Shown: positions 7,722 through 17,196 of the stretch, one piece after another
Position numbering within the stretch: position 1 is the stretch's first letter
Layout of the letters: every line of letters begins with the position of its first letter
Assembly: GCA_025966135.1 (NCBI GenBank)
Contig: JAOPVP010000084.1
Coordinates: 1-64,000, forward strand
Reading direction: 5' to 3'
Origin: Frankiales bacterium
Lineage (GTDB): Bacteria; Actinomycetota; Actinomycetes; Mycobacteriales; SCTD01
DNA length: 64,000 bases
Position numbers and translations under genes: made by a program
Notes under the pieces: generated by a model
The model's input: the letters and a program-made list of their open reading frames with translations, nothing else
The model's database searches: none
Told to the model about the DNA's origin: nothing

Positions 7722-8696
7722 GTGCCCGCACTGCCTCACTTCCTCACGCGCAAGTCGGTCGTCGTCCCGGTCGCCTTGGTGCTGTTCGCTGTCGTTGCCT
7801 TTGAGGGCTACGCCAGCTACACCCGAAGCAAGCCGGTCGACTACAGCCGCGGCGGCGAGCAGTTCGCCTCCCCTGCGTCCAGCACATCCCCTGCCGGCGC
7901 GGGCAGCAGCCCCACCGCGCGACCCACCGTCAGGGCCACGCCCGCCGCCGGCGGCAGCTCGTCCTCGCTGCCACGAGCCGACGCGAGCCCGACCCTGAGT
8001 GTGACCCCGACCTTCACTCAGGGCACGACCCAGGGCGCGACGGCCACGGCGACCGCGACCGTGGCCGGCGTTGTGCTCGCCGTGCCGCGGACCGGGACCT
8101 ACTAGCTCGCCGTGGCGGGGTCGGAGAAGGTCAAGTTCGGCATCGTCAGCTTCTGCAACCAGTCTCTGCCCACGAAGACGCATCTGGTGATCAGCAAGGC
8201 CGCGGGGGAGTCGGCGACGTCGTACAACTTCGACGTCCCCTACTTCCCGAACAACGCCGGCCAGCACGATGAGCGGCACATCTACCGCTACACGTCCAAG
8301 GGCGCCTACCTCCAGTACGAGGCCGCAACCGTGACCTGCCAGGGCGTGCGGCAGAGCTCGGAGACCAGCTTCGCGCCGCCGCAGCTGCGGGCCCAGCTCC
8401 CCTTGTCGGTCGGAAGTGCCTGGACCAACAAGGGCGGCGACGCCCAGCGCCAGGAGAGCGCATCCAGCAAGGTCACGCGTACAGAGATCCTGCCAGTGGG
8501 TCACGAGAAGGTCCTGACCTACGTGATCGAGACCACCACGTCCTTCACGGGCAGCGAGAGCGGCTCGCGCACCCAGACCTGGTGGTACTCGCCCGCTTGG
8601 GCCATGCCCCTGAAGTGGACCGAGAGCATCAGCGGCCAGCGCAGCGGGGCGTCCTACAACGAGAACGTGACGGTCTCCGTCCTCTCGCGTCCCTGA
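7722..8696 (+). pseudogene. Cell-surface protein gene interrupted by one in-frame TAG
   Basis: The first part (GTG 7722 to TAG 8103-8105, 127 aa) has a hydrophobic N-terminal helix (SVVVPVALVLFAVVAFEGY) and a Ser/Thr/Pro-rich linker ending VLAVPRTGTY. The reading frame then continues without a shift as LAVAGSEKVKFGIVSFCNQSLP for another 196 codons. The junction PRTGTY-stop-LAVAGSEKVKFG is a continuous conserved-looking block, so the TAG most simply derives from a CAG (Gln) codon. Intact, it would be a ~324-aa anchored extracytoplasmic protein of unknown function. A sequencing error or readthrough are alternatives; as read, the gene is broken. Confidence 0.7.
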
Positions 8697-8732
8697 ACCA
8701 CCCACATCCCCTGAGAAACAAGGAGTTTCGTC

Positions 8733-10574
8733 ATGCAAGCACCCCTTCGAAGGCGCAGGGCCAAGGTCCTCGCGCTGGCCTCAGCCATGGTGGCGGGAGG
8801 CCTTGCCGTCTCAGCGAGCCAGCCCGCGGAGGCGGGCGTGACGACACTGCTGTCCTCCATCAAGGCCTCCAACGGACAGACCATCACCGTCACCAACCAC
8901 CTCACCAAGGCGGCGCAGAGCACGATCAGCGCGAAGGCGGCCGGGGCAGGGGCGCGCAAGGAGTACCTGCTCGTCTGGGCCGGTGACGCCAACATCTCGG
9001 ACACCACCGGCGCGGAGATCAAGAACACGCCGCTGGCCGTGAACCCGGTGCGCGCACTGAACATCGACACCGACGCCCTGCCGGCGCCCGACTTCCTCGC
9101 CGTCATCGATGCGACGAAGGGCTCCGCTGACTACGGCAAGGTCGTCAACACCGCGACCGTCGGTCCGCTCGTGGAGAACGAGCCTCACCACATGCAGTAC
9201 ATCTACAACAAGGGCGACAAGATCTTCGCGGGTGGCCTGTTCTCCGACACGACCTATGTCTTCGATGTCGCCAAGCTCCCTGCCCTCACGTTGAGCGGAG
9301 CGAACCTGCCGACGGACACGCTCTGTGGCTCGATCCCGGATGCCTACTGGGTCCTGAAGGACCACACTGCCTACGGCACCTACATGGGCGGCCCGGACGC
9401 CCCCGGTCCGTGCGTCTACTCCAACGGCGAGACCCGCATCGGCAACGGCTTCGGCGGTTCGCCGGGCGAGATCGTGCGCATCGGCACCGACGGCAAGACG
9501 CTGTCCGAGACGCCGGCAGCGCTGTCCACCAGCGAGGATCCGGTGGACTGCATCAACTACCCGGTCCTGCCGCAGGCCACCTGCGCCAACCCGCACGGGA
9601 TCCAGGTCCGTGAAGACCTCGGGGTCCTGGTCGCCAGTGACTACGCCGAGCCGCGCAACATCGTGCTCGACCCGGTGAAGCCACAGGACGCGAACATCTT
9701 CCGCGACACCGTCCGTACCTTTTCCATCAAGGACAAGAACAACCCGAAGCTCATCTCCGTCGCGCACATGCCGAACGGCCCGCGCGTCGAGCGCAACCCC
9801 GGCCACGAGGAGCCGCGCGGGATCATGGAGACGACGGTGACCAACCTGCCGGGCCACAAGGGCGCGTTCGCCAGCTCCATGTGCGGCGGTGTCATCTACT
9901 ACACCCCTGACATCACGGCGGCCAAGCCGGTCTGGCGTGAGGTCTTTGACGACACGACGGCTGCCAAGAGGCTCAACCCCGACACTGTCGAGGGTGGTGG
10001 CTGTGACGGTGGTGGCTGGGTGCAGACGTCGCTGGATGACAAGTACCTCTACCACGCGGTTATCGGTCGTGGCCCGCTCTCGCTCGACAGCTACGACACC
10101 GGCGGCGCGAAGATGGTCTACACCCTCGACATCCGTAAGCTGCTGGCGGCGGGCACGAGCACCACCTGCTCGGTCAACACCATCCGTGAGGTCTGGGACG
10201 GCGGCAACGAACCCGACTGCCCGACCCTTGCCGGCGACCTGGCCATCAAGGACCTCACCTCGGGTGGTCCGCACTGGGGGACGCTCGACAATTTCGCCCT
10301 GGCCGGCGACGGCTTCTACCACCAGACGACCGACGTGACACGGATCGCGATCAGCAACTACTTCGTCGCCCGCTCCGGCGTCGACGGCAACCACCGCGTC
10401 TGCATGATCGACGTCTCGCCGACCGGAGGGCTGACCCTCGACTCGACCTTCCGTGACGAGAACGAGGGCACGCCCTGCGTCGACTTCAACCGCAGTACCT
10501 GGCCGCACGGCAAGTACGGCAACGCCAAGCCGCACAGCGAGCTGTTCGTCGTAGCGGATGCTGATCTCAAGTAG
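8733..10574 (+). CDS. Secreted beta-propeller, selenium-binding protein / methanethiol oxidase-like
   Basis: 613 aa with a cleavable signal peptide (residues ~1-34, VLALASAMVAGGLAVSASQPAEA). Motifs resemble the SBP56/methanethiol oxidase propeller: VENEPHHMQY, CANPHGIQVREDLGVLVASDYAEP, EEPRGIMETTVTN, SMCGGVIYYTPD, GGCDGGGW, SGGPHWGTLDNF, NRSTWPHGKYGNAKPHSELFV. The many conserved His and Cys suggest metal (copper) binding. It is longer than the usual ~430-470 residues. AAGGAG lies 7 nt before the ATG. A CopD-like membrane protein follows, consistent with copper supply. Family call moderate; the substrate (methanethiol, forming H2S, H2O2 and formaldehyde) is inferred only. Confidence 0.55.
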   Translation: MQAPLRRRRAKVLALASAMVAGGLAVSASQPAEAGVTTLLSSIKASNGQTITVTNHLTKAAQSTISAKAAGAGARKEYLLVWAGDANISDTTGAEIKNTPLAVNPVRALNIDTDALPAPDFLAVIDATKGSADYGKVVNTATVGPLVENEPHHMQYIYNKGDKIFAGGLFSDTTYVFDVAKLPALTLSGANLPTDTLCGSIPDAYWVLKDHTAYGTYMGGPDAPGPCVYSNGETRIGNGFGGSPGEIVRIGTDGKTLSETPAALSTSEDPVDCINYPVLPQATCANPHGIQVREDLGVLVASDYAEPRNIVLDPVKPQDANIFRDTVRTFSIKDKNNPKLISVAHMPNGPRVERNPGHEEPRGIMETTVTNLPGHKGAFASSMCGGVIYYTPDITAAKPVWREVFDDTTAAKRLNPDTVEGGGCDGGGWVQTSLDDKYLYHAVIGRGPLSLDSYDTGGAKMVYTLDIRKLLAAGTSTTCSVNTIREVWDGGNEPDCPTLAGDLAIKDLTSGGPHWGTLDNFALAGDGFYHQTTDVTRIAISNYFVARSGVDGNHRVCMIDVSPTGGLTLDSTFRDENEGTPCVDFNRSTWPHGKYGNAKPHSELFVVADADLK

Positions 10575-12000
10575 GTCTCTCGACGTGGCCGTCGTGCTCG
10601 CGCACGACGGCCACGTCGTCCCCACGCTGCCGGTCTCCGTGGTAGCCATCCGCTGGCTGGTGCTGCTGCTTGCCGCCCTCGTCGTCGCTGCCCTTCTTCG
10701 TCGTACGACGAAGAGCTCGGTGGCTGTCGCCGGGGTCGTGGCTGTCGGCTCCGGGATTGCGGCGACCTCCGCGTCGACGTGGACCTTCGCACTGGTGTCG
10801 GTGACGCACCGGGCCGCGGCTGCGTTGTGGCTGGGGGCGGTGCTCGCGTTGGCGGTGACGCGGTCGTGGCGTCGGCTGGCGCCGCTGGGGATGGTGGCCG
10901 CCACTGCGGTGGCGGTCAGCGGCTTCGTGCAAGCCCGGCTGGACCGGGTCGGGTTGGATGCGTTCGCCTTTGACCAGCTGGTGCTGGCGAAGGCGCTGCT
11001 GTTCGCGTTGGCCTGCAGTCTGGGGCTGCAAGGGATCCGGCGAGCGGCCTCCGGGAGGTTGGTGCTGCTGGAGTCTGCGGTGCTCTTTGTCGCCACCGTC
11101 GCGGGCTCGGCGCTCACGCTGCTGCCGTCACCGCCCAAGGTCGGCGTCCCCCTGGTCAGTGCGGCGGGTCCGCTGCAGGTGACGGTCGTCCCCCAACGCC
11201 CCGGGCTCAACCTGGTGCATGTGTACACCGACGTACCGTTGCTCATCGACGGCCAGCGGACCACCACCTACCCGGGGGCCTCGGGGCAGTGGGCCCGGAT
11301 CACCTTGCCTGCAGGGCGAAGTGAGGTCCGGGTCGGCAACCGCACCCTCCTCGTCGATGCTGGGCACAGCACGGCCGGTCCCGTGCCGGACGGCCCCGAG
11401 TGCGCCTCGGCCTTCCTCGGTGCCTCCCTCGCCCACCGCGCGCTGCGCAGCTGCCCGAGCAGCGCCCTGAGCGTGCAGGATCGGCACGCCCTCGAGACGC
11501 TCACCGGCTGGCTGAAGGCCCGCGGCGTGATGCACGTGCAGGTGCTCGGCGACAGCACTCCGCGCTCGAAGCAGGCGGCCTCAGCCCTGACCGGCAAGGG
11601 CGGGACGGGGACCGTCGGGGCGGTCTTGCTCACCGGGAGCTGGGACACGGCCGCCCGGCAGCTGGCCGCGCTGTCGGGCCGAGCCGTGCCCAGAGACGGG
11701 GTCTATCTCGCGCCCTGGCTGCTCTCCGCTCCTCTGCTTTCGTCGTACAGCACGACGGCGCCGCTGCTGGCACTGCCGTTCGACCCGCACGGGAGTGCGG
11801 CGAGGCGCTACCTCGTCCGGCTGCCGGCGGGGGAGACTCCGACCGGGTCCGGCTACGCGGCCTTCACGTCGGCGCAGGCCGCAGTGCAGATCTGGGCGAC
11901 CGCGCCGGTGTCGATCTTCCCGAAGGACCTCGGCCACGCGCACGCCACGGCGGGTTGGTTCCCCGGGGGGACCTTGACGGCGGTGACTTTCCTCCGTTGA
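10558..12000 (+). CDS. CopD-like multi-TM membrane protein
   Basis: 480 aa if started at ATG 10558, which overlaps the preceding stop. Five or more N-terminal TM helices include VTHRAAAALWLGAVLALA and AFDQLVLAKALLFALAC, the His/Trp and Lys-helix patterns of the CopD/YcnJ copper-import domain. An extracytoplasmic domain of ~280 residues follows. The first ~25 codons cross a perfect 17-bp hairpin (10581-10618), so a later start such as GTG 10639, immediately before the first TM, may be correct. Placement after a metal-binding-like propeller suggests copper delivery to it (inference). Confidence 0.6.
   Translation: MLISSRSLDVAVVLAHDGHVVPTLPVSVVAIRWLVLLLAALVVAALLRRTTKSSVAVAGVVAVGSGIAATSASTWTFALVSVTHRAAAALWLGAVLALAVTRSWRRLAPLGMVAATAVAVSGFVQARLDRVGLDAFAFDQLVLAKALLFALACSLGLQGIRRAASGRLVLLESAVLFVATVAGSALTLLPSPPKVGVPLVSAAGPLQVTVVPQRPGLNLVHVYTDVPLLIDGQRTTTYPGASGQWARITLPAGRSEVRVGNRTLLVDAGHSTAGPVPDGPECASAFLGASLAHRALRSCPSSALSVQDRHALETLTGWLKARGVMHVQVLGDSTPRSKQAASALTGKGGTGTVGAVLLTGSWDTAARQLAALSGRAVPRDGVYLAPWLLSAPLLSSYSTTAPLLALPFDPHGSAARRYLVRLPAGETPTGSGYAAFTSAQAAVQIWATAPVSIFPKDLGHAHATAGWFPGGTLTAVTFLR
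10581..10618 (+). terminator. 17-bp perfect hairpin after the propeller gene
   Basis: CGACGTGGCCGTCGTGC, a 4-nt loop, and the exact reverse complement, starting 7 bp after the stop of the propeller gene. No T tract. It is a probable terminator or mRNA 3'-end stabiliser that overlaps the nominal start of the CopD-like gene. Confidence 0.65.
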
Positions 12001-12105
12001 CGCCGCAGCCAGGTCTGTTGCCCAGGGAAGGTGGCGGGCGAGGGAGGAACCGCCACGGCGGGTGTCGAAACACAGGGGCAACGCCCCCTACGTGACGGAG
12101 CCCCC

Positions 12106-14517
12106 GTGAGACGCCGTACTGCCCTGCTCGTGGCCGCAGCGCTGGTCGCGACCGTCACGCCCGCCGCGGTGGCGGCGACCAGCACGAAGCCGACGTACGA
12201 CGTCACCATTCGGATGACGGAGTACGGCATCCCGCACATCGAGGCCAAGGACTGGGGGTCGCTCGGCTTCGGCTATGCCCACGCGTTGGCGCAGGAGACG
12301 ATCTGCACGCTCGCCGACACCTATACGACGGTGCGCGGCCAGCGCTCGAAGTACTTCGGTCCGGACGCCAGCTACGTCTTCCGCGGCAACGGCTACACGG
12401 TCAACAACCTCAGCAGCGACTTCTTCTTCCAGCAGATCATCGACGACAGGCGGATCGAGAAGCTACTCGCGCAGAAGGCGCCGCTGGGGCCCAAAACTGA
12501 GGTGCGGCAGGCGATCACGGGCTACGTCGCCGGCTACAACGACTACCTGCGCAGCGTCGGTGGCAGCAACGGCGTCCCGGACCCGACCTGCCGCGGCAAG
12601 GACTGGGTCACAGCGATCACCGAGATCGACGCCTACCGCCGCTTCTACCAGCTCGCCCTGCTCGCGAGCTCCGGCGTCGCCATCAACGGCATCGGCGCGG
12701 CCCAACCGCCGACGCCCTCGCTGCCGATCCCGACGCTCGACACCAAGCAGGTGGCGACCGCGCTCGGGCAGGAGCTCAAGGGCCTCGCGATCGGGTCCAA
12801 CGCAGTCGCCCTCGGCGCGTCTGCGACAGCCAACGGCCACGGCCTGCTGCTCGGTAACCCGCACTTCCCGTGGCTCGGGTCGGAGCGCTTCTACCAGGCC
12901 CACCTCACGATCCCCGGCACGCTCGACGTCGCCGGCGGGGCCCTGCTCGGCGTGCCGGTCGTGCTCATTGGCCACACCGCGCACCTGGCCTGGTCGCACA
13001 CCGTCTCGACCGCCTACCGCTTCACGCCCTTCCAGGAGACCCTCGTCCCCGGCTCGCCGACGACCTACCTGTACGACGGGAAGCCGCAGGCCATGTCCTC
13101 GCGGACCGTGATGGTGAAGGCCCTGGTGGGCGGCAAGCTCGAGACGCGGACCCGGACCCTTTACTCCACGATCCACGGCTCGATCTTCGATAACCTCGTC
13201 GGCATCCCCCTGCCCTGGACACCCGCCGTCGCCTTCGCACTCGGCGACGCCAACGCCCCCAACTTCCGTTACCTCAACCACTTCTTCGAGGTCGACCAGG
13301 CGCAGTCGGCCGCCGAGGTCCTCACGGTGCTCAAGCGCAACCAGGGCATCCCCTGGGTCAACACCCTTGCCGCCGACGACCAGGGCAACGTGCTCTACGC
13401 CGACATCTCGGTGACGCCGCACGTCACCGACGCCCAGGTGCAGAGCTGCGGCACCGCCCTCGGTCAGGTGACGTTCGCCGCGCTGCGGCTGCCCGTGCTC
13501 GACGGCTCTCGCTCGGCCTGCGAGTGGGGGAGCGACCCGGACTCGTTGCAGAAGGGGACGTTCGGCCCGTCGCACATGCCCTTCACGCTGCGCAAGGACT
13601 ACGTCACCAACTCCAACGACAGCTACTGGCTGTCCAACCCCAAGGCGCCACTCGAGGGCTTCGCCAGGATCATCGGCGACGAGCGGACCGAACGCACCAC
13701 ACGCACCAGATCTGGTCTCGTGATGGTTGAGCAGGGCCTGGCCAAGGGCGGGACGTTCACCCGGCAGAAGCTGCAGGACCTGCTGTTCTCGGACCGGCAG
13801 TACTCCGGGGAGCTCACCCGCGACGACGTGGTCACGATGTGCAGGGCGTTCCCGGGCGGCTACGCGCCCTCGGCCAGCGGTCCCGTCGCGGTCGGCAAGG
13901 CTTGCGACGTACTCGCGAAATGGGATGTCCGTGACCAGCTCAGCTCGCGCGGGGCACTGCTGTACCGCCGGTTCTGGTCGCGCGCGACTGCGGTGCCCGT
14001 TGCCGTCGGGGCCACCACGCAGCAGAAGGTGCTGTGGCTCGTGCCGTTCGACGCCAGCGACCCGGTGAACACCCCTCGGTCGCTCAACATCCTGAATCCC
14101 TTGGTGTGGAAGGCTTTCGGCGATGCGCTGAACGACCTTTCCGGCGCGCACATCCCGGTCGACGCGCCACTCGGCCAGTACCAGGCGGACCTGCGCCCCG
14201 ATGGCACCCGCAGCGCCCTGCACGGCGGCCCAGGGCCTCTCGGCGTCTTCAACGCGCTCGCCGTCGCCTGGGACCCGGTCAAGGGGTACGTCGGTCCGCT
14301 GGCGCACGGGTCGTCGTACATCCAGGTCGTGCAGTTCACCGGCAGCGGTTGCCCTGACACGAGGACGATCCTGACGTACTCGCAATCGACGAACCCGACG
14401 TCGCCGCACTTCGCCGACCAGACCAAGCTGTTCTCGGCGTCGAAGTGGGTGACGGACCACTTCTGCCGGGATGACGTGCTGCGCGCCACGGTCTCCACCG
14501 AGCGACTGCGGGGGTAG
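12106..14517 (+). CDS. Penicillin acylase-family Ntn hydrolase (secreted)
   Basis: 803 aa from GTG 12106 (GGAG at 5-nt spacing), beginning with a Sec signal (RRRTALLVAAALVATVTPAAVAA). The alpha-chain start YDVTIRMTEYGIPHIEAKDWGSLGFGYAHALAQE is typical of the family. Autocleavage before Ser231 in IGSNAVALG exposes the nucleophile, and GLLLGNPHFPWLGSERFYQ, LAWSHTVST and NSNDSYWLSNPKAPLEG are the beta-chain blocks. It cleaves amide bonds outside the cell: acyl-homoserine lactones (quorum quenching), penicillins or other N-acyl compounds; the sequence does not decide between these. Longer N-terminal extensions of the frame lack the signal-peptide layout. Confidence 0.92.
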   Translation: MRRRTALLVAAALVATVTPAAVAATSTKPTYDVTIRMTEYGIPHIEAKDWGSLGFGYAHALAQETICTLADTYTTVRGQRSKYFGPDASYVFRGNGYTVNNLSSDFFFQQIIDDRRIEKLLAQKAPLGPKTEVRQAITGYVAGYNDYLRSVGGSNGVPDPTCRGKDWVTAITEIDAYRRFYQLALLASSGVAINGIGAAQPPTPSLPIPTLDTKQVATALGQELKGLAIGSNAVALGASATANGHGLLLGNPHFPWLGSERFYQAHLTIPGTLDVAGGALLGVPVVLIGHTAHLAWSHTVSTAYRFTPFQETLVPGSPTTYLYDGKPQAMSSRTVMVKALVGGKLETRTRTLYSTIHGSIFDNLVGIPLPWTPAVAFALGDANAPNFRYLNHFFEVDQAQSAAEVLTVLKRNQGIPWVNTLAADDQGNVLYADISVTPHVTDAQVQSCGTALGQVTFAALRLPVLDGSRSACEWGSDPDSLQKGTFGPSHMPFTLRKDYVTNSNDSYWLSNPKAPLEGFARIIGDERTERTTRTRSGLVMVEQGLAKGGTFTRQKLQDLLFSDRQYSGELTRDDVVTMCRAFPGGYAPSASGPVAVGKACDVLAKWDVRDQLSSRGALLYRRFWSRATAVPVAVGATTQQKVLWLVPFDASDPVNTPRSLNILNPLVWKAFGDALNDLSGAHIPVDAPLGQYQADLRPDGTRSALHGGPGPLGVFNALAVAWDPVKGYVGPLAHGSSYIQVVQFTGSGCPDTRTILTYSQSTNPTSPHFADQTKLFSASKWVTDHFCRDDVLRATVSTERLRG

Positions 14518-14547
14518 GGCCGGGCTCAGGTGGCAGGCTGGCGGGTC

Positions 14548-15324
14548 ATGACGACCGTTGCTGTCACTGGTGCCGCCCGGGGGATCGGGGAGGCCATCGC
14601 GCGCGTGCTGGCAGAGCGGGGGTACGCGCTGCTCCTAGGGGACCTCGACGCCTCGGTGGTGGACCTCGCCGCCTCGCTGGGCGGGGTCGGGGGCGTCCTG
14701 GATGTCACCGACCAGACGTCGTACGAGGCGTGGCTGTCTCTCGTGCCCTCGGTCGATGTCCTGGTGAACAACGCGGGCGTGATGTGGGTCGGGGCTTTCG
14801 ACGCCGAGCCGTCCCGGGTGGCCCGTCGGCAGTTCGACGTGAATTTCCACGGTGTGGTCCGCGGTACCCAGCTGGTCCTGCCCGCGATGCGCGCCCGACG
14901 GTCAGGGCTGGTCGTCACGGTGGCGTCGGCGGCGGCGTACATCTCACCGGCGGGCGAGGCGACCTATGCCGCGACCAAGCACGCAGTGCTGGGCTGGATG
15001 AAGGCGGTGCGCCAGGAGCTGGCCGGCAGCGGCATCTCGTTGGCGCTGGTCATGCCGACCGTGGTGGAGACCGAGCTTGCGGTCGGGACGGTGTCCGGTG
15101 GGGTGCCGCGGTTGTCCCCGGCCGACGTGGCCCTCGCGGTGGCGTCGGTGATCGAGAAACCGCGGTTCGAGACGTTCGTGCCGGCGCGGGTGTCGGCGCT
15201 GACCCGGGTGCTCGGCGTGCTGCCACAGCGGGGGCGTGACGCGATGTATGCGCGGCTGGTGCCGAATCAGGTGCAGGCGGCAGACCCGGCTGCGAGAGCG
15301 GAGTACGAGTCCAAGCGGTTGTAG
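14548..15324 (+). CDS. Short-chain dehydrogenase/reductase (SDR)
   Basis: A 258-aa classical SDR. TGAARGIGEAIA binds NAD(P), with acidic GDLDAS at the end of beta-2; NNAG is present, and the catalytic set is Ser in TVASAAAY with YAATK. It oxidises or reduces a hydroxyl/keto group on an unknown small molecule. ATG 14548 is chosen over an in-frame GTG at 14530 because the Rossmann strand TTVAVTG follows directly. The 3' end overlaps the convergent EAL gene by 58 bp. Confidence 0.93.
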   Translation: MTTVAVTGAARGIGEAIARVLAERGYALLLGDLDASVVDLAASLGGVGGVLDVTDQTSYEAWLSLVPSVDVLVNNAGVMWVGAFDAEPSRVARRQFDVNFHGVVRGTQLVLPAMRARRSGLVVTVASAAAYISPAGEATYAATKHAVLGWMKAVRQELAGSGISLALVMPTVVETELAVGTVSGGVPRLSPADVALAVASVIEKPRFETFVPARVSALTRVLGVLPQRGRDAMYARLVPNQVQAADPAARAEYESKRL

Positions 15325-16229
15325 GGCAGCCAGGCGTGCAGCTGCTCGGGGGTGAGCGGGCGACTCAGCAGGAAGCCTTGCGCGAAGTCGCAGCCCAGCT
15401 GCCGCAGGATGGCGAGCTGGCCTTCGGTCTCGACGCCTTCCCCGACAGTCTGCACACCCAAGCTGTGCGCGAGGGAGATCGTTGAGGCGACGATGGCGGT
15501 GTCGTCGGCGTCCACACCGAGGCCGCTCACGAAGGACTGGTCGATCTTGATGCGGTCGACCGGGAACTGCTTGAGCTGCGCCAGCGTCGAGTAGCCGGTC
15601 CCGAAGTCGTCGAGGGCGAGGTTGACGCCCAGGGCCTTGATGGACTCGAGGGTGGTGGTCGCCTCGTCCAGGTTGCCCCACGCGGCGGTCTCCGTGACCT
15701 CGATGACGATGCTGGCCGGCGAGCAGCCGTTGTCCTTGATCGCCTCCTGCAGCATCTCGACCACACCGGGCTCGCCGAGCTGGCGCGCCGACAGGTTGAT
15801 GCTCATGCTGTGCGGTCCGCTGTCGAGCTGTTCGAGGTCTGCTGCCGTGTGGCAGGCCTCCTGGGTCACCCACTGGCCGAGCGGCACGATCTGCCCGGTG
15901 CGTTCCGAGGCATCGAGGAAGTCCGCTGGGCCGAGCAGCCCAACGCCCGGTCGTTCCCAACGCACGAGGGCTTCGACGCCGATGAGCTGGTTGTCGCTGA
16001 GCCCGACGATCGGTTGGAAGTGCAGCCGCAGCTCGTCTCGTTCGATGCTGTGCTGCAGGCCCTCGGCCACGCCGTCACTGTTAGTCAGGTCTATGCGACT
16101 GCCTGCGACCCGGGGAGCTGGAGCTCGCCGCCGGGTGCGCCGTGGGTTGGCGACTGGCCTGACCCGCTCGCCCCGTTCGGGTTGCCGAGGGACAAGCCTC
16201 TGGCCGGGGGTTGGATGTTGCTCAGCCAC
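15267..16229 (-). CDS. EAL-domain cyclic-di-GMP phosphodiesterase
   Basis: 320 aa. Start GTG 16229 has AGGAGG at 5-nt spacing. The first ~55 residues are basic and disordered, then a complete EAL domain: E86-A-L88 in GVEALVRWE, NLSARQL, IEVTETAAW, DDFGTGYSTL, DRIKIDQSFV, GEGVET. The metal- and substrate-binding residues are intact, so it should hydrolyse c-di-GMP to pGpG in the cytosol. There is no GGDEF or sensor domain; the segment GVAEGLQHSIERDELRLHFQP is the usual GGDEF-EAL linker, suggesting it was cut down from a two-domain protein. Confidence 0.93.
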   Translation of the reverse strand: MAEQHPTPGQRLVPRQPERGERVRPVANPRRTRRRAPAPRVAGSRIDLTNSDGVAEGLQHSIERDELRLHFQPIVGLSDNQLIGVEALVRWERPGVGLLGPADFLDASERTGQIVPLGQWVTQEACHTAADLEQLDSGPHSMSINLSARQLGEPGVVEMLQEAIKDNGCSPASIVIEVTETAAWGNLDEATTTLESIKALGVNLALDDFGTGYSTLAQLKQFPVDRIKIDQSFVSGLGVDADDTAIVASTISLAHSLGVQTVGEGVETEGQLAILRQLGCDFAQGFLLSRPLTPEQLHAWLPYNRLDSYSALAAGSAACT

Positions 16230-16402
16230 GCCGTCCTCCTGACATCTGGCACAAAGCGGTACTGCCAGACGAAAAGGGACTGGCTGAACTGCGTTCGCTA
16301 CTGACGCTCTGCAGTACCCCTTGGCGCCTCGGGCCACGCCTCGTTCCCGACGTGACCTGCGCCTCACCGGGCCCCGTTAGCCTCTCATAGGAGGTGAGGG
16401 AC

Positions 16403-17188
16403 GTGGAGACGGCGGACGTTCGGACGCGGCCCGCGGAGCTGCCGCGCCGCTGGCTGGTCCACGAGGTCTGGCTGGTGTTCGCGCTGTCCCTCGGCGCGGC
16501 GGGCGTGCAGGCTTTGGTCTCTCTGCTCGGTGATCTCACCTCGGGCAAGTCGTTAGCCTCGCAGACAGCGTTGCTCAACGGCTCGTACGCACCAGGGCGG
16601 CCGTGGCTCGACCTGGTCCTGCAGCTGCTTGGCACGGCGACGGGCATCGTGCCGGTGCTGCTGGTCGGGCACCTGCTGGTGCGCTCCGGTGACGGCTTCG
16701 CCGCCATTGGCCTCGACCCGAGACGTCCACGACAGGACCTCGTGCGAGGCGCCGTGATCGCGGCCGCGGTCGGCGGGACCGGCCTGGCGCTCTACCTGGG
16801 GGCGCATGCCCTTGGCATCAACCTCACCGTCGTAGCCGAGGCCCTTCCTGCGGTGTGGTGGCGCGTTCCGGTGCTCGTGCTGTCGGCGGTCCAGAACGCG
16901 CTGCTGGAGGAGACGCTCGTCGCCGGTTACCTGCTGCTCCGGCTGCGGCAGCTCGGCTGGTCTGACAACCGGGCACTGCTGGTCAGTGCGCTGCTCCGCG
17001 GCAGCTACCACCTCTACCAGGGGCTCGGCGGCTTCGCGGGCAACGTGGTGATGGGCTTGCTGTTCGGCAGGCTTTACCAGCGGTGGGGACGCGTGACCCC
17101 GCTGGTCATCGCGCACGCCCTCATCGACACGGTGGCCTTCGTCGGTTACGCCCTGCTTGTCGGCCATGTCTCCTGGCTGCCCAGCTGA
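16403..17188 (+). CDS. CPBP (Abi) family intramembrane metalloprotease
   Basis: 261 aa with about seven TM helices. The glutamate motif is LLEETLVAGYLLLRL, followed by ALLRGSYHLYQGLGGFAGN with the His and by VIAHALIDTVAF; these are the three CPBP motifs. Members resemble eukaryotic Rce1 and act in bacteriocin self-protection or surface-protein processing; the substrate here is unknown. GTG 16403 has AGGAGG 8 nt upstream. A convergent hydrolase gene ends 8 bp downstream. Confidence 0.9.
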   Translation: METADVRTRPAELPRRWLVHEVWLVFALSLGAAGVQALVSLLGDLTSGKSLASQTALLNGSYAPGRPWLDLVLQLLGTATGIVPVLLVGHLLVRSGDGFAAIGLDPRRPRQDLVRGAVIAAAVGGTGLALYLGAHALGINLTVVAEALPAVWWRVPVLVLSAVQNALLEETLVAGYLLLRLRQLGWSDNRALLVSALLRGSYHLYQGLGGFAGNVVMGLLFGRLYQRWGRVTPLVIAHALIDTVAFVGYALLVGHVSWLPS

Positions 17189-17196
17189 CGGCGGCC

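Noticed and set aside
8811..11267. Very long minus-strand open frame (818 codons) opposite the propeller and CopD-like genes
   Set aside because: GC-rich shadow of plus-strand genes; no recognisable domains, low-complexity Arg/Val/Asp composition and no start signal.
12463..14460. Long minus-strand open frame (665 codons) opposite the penicillin-acylase gene
   Set aside because: Antisense shadow of a gene with clear catalytic motifs; no family similarity.
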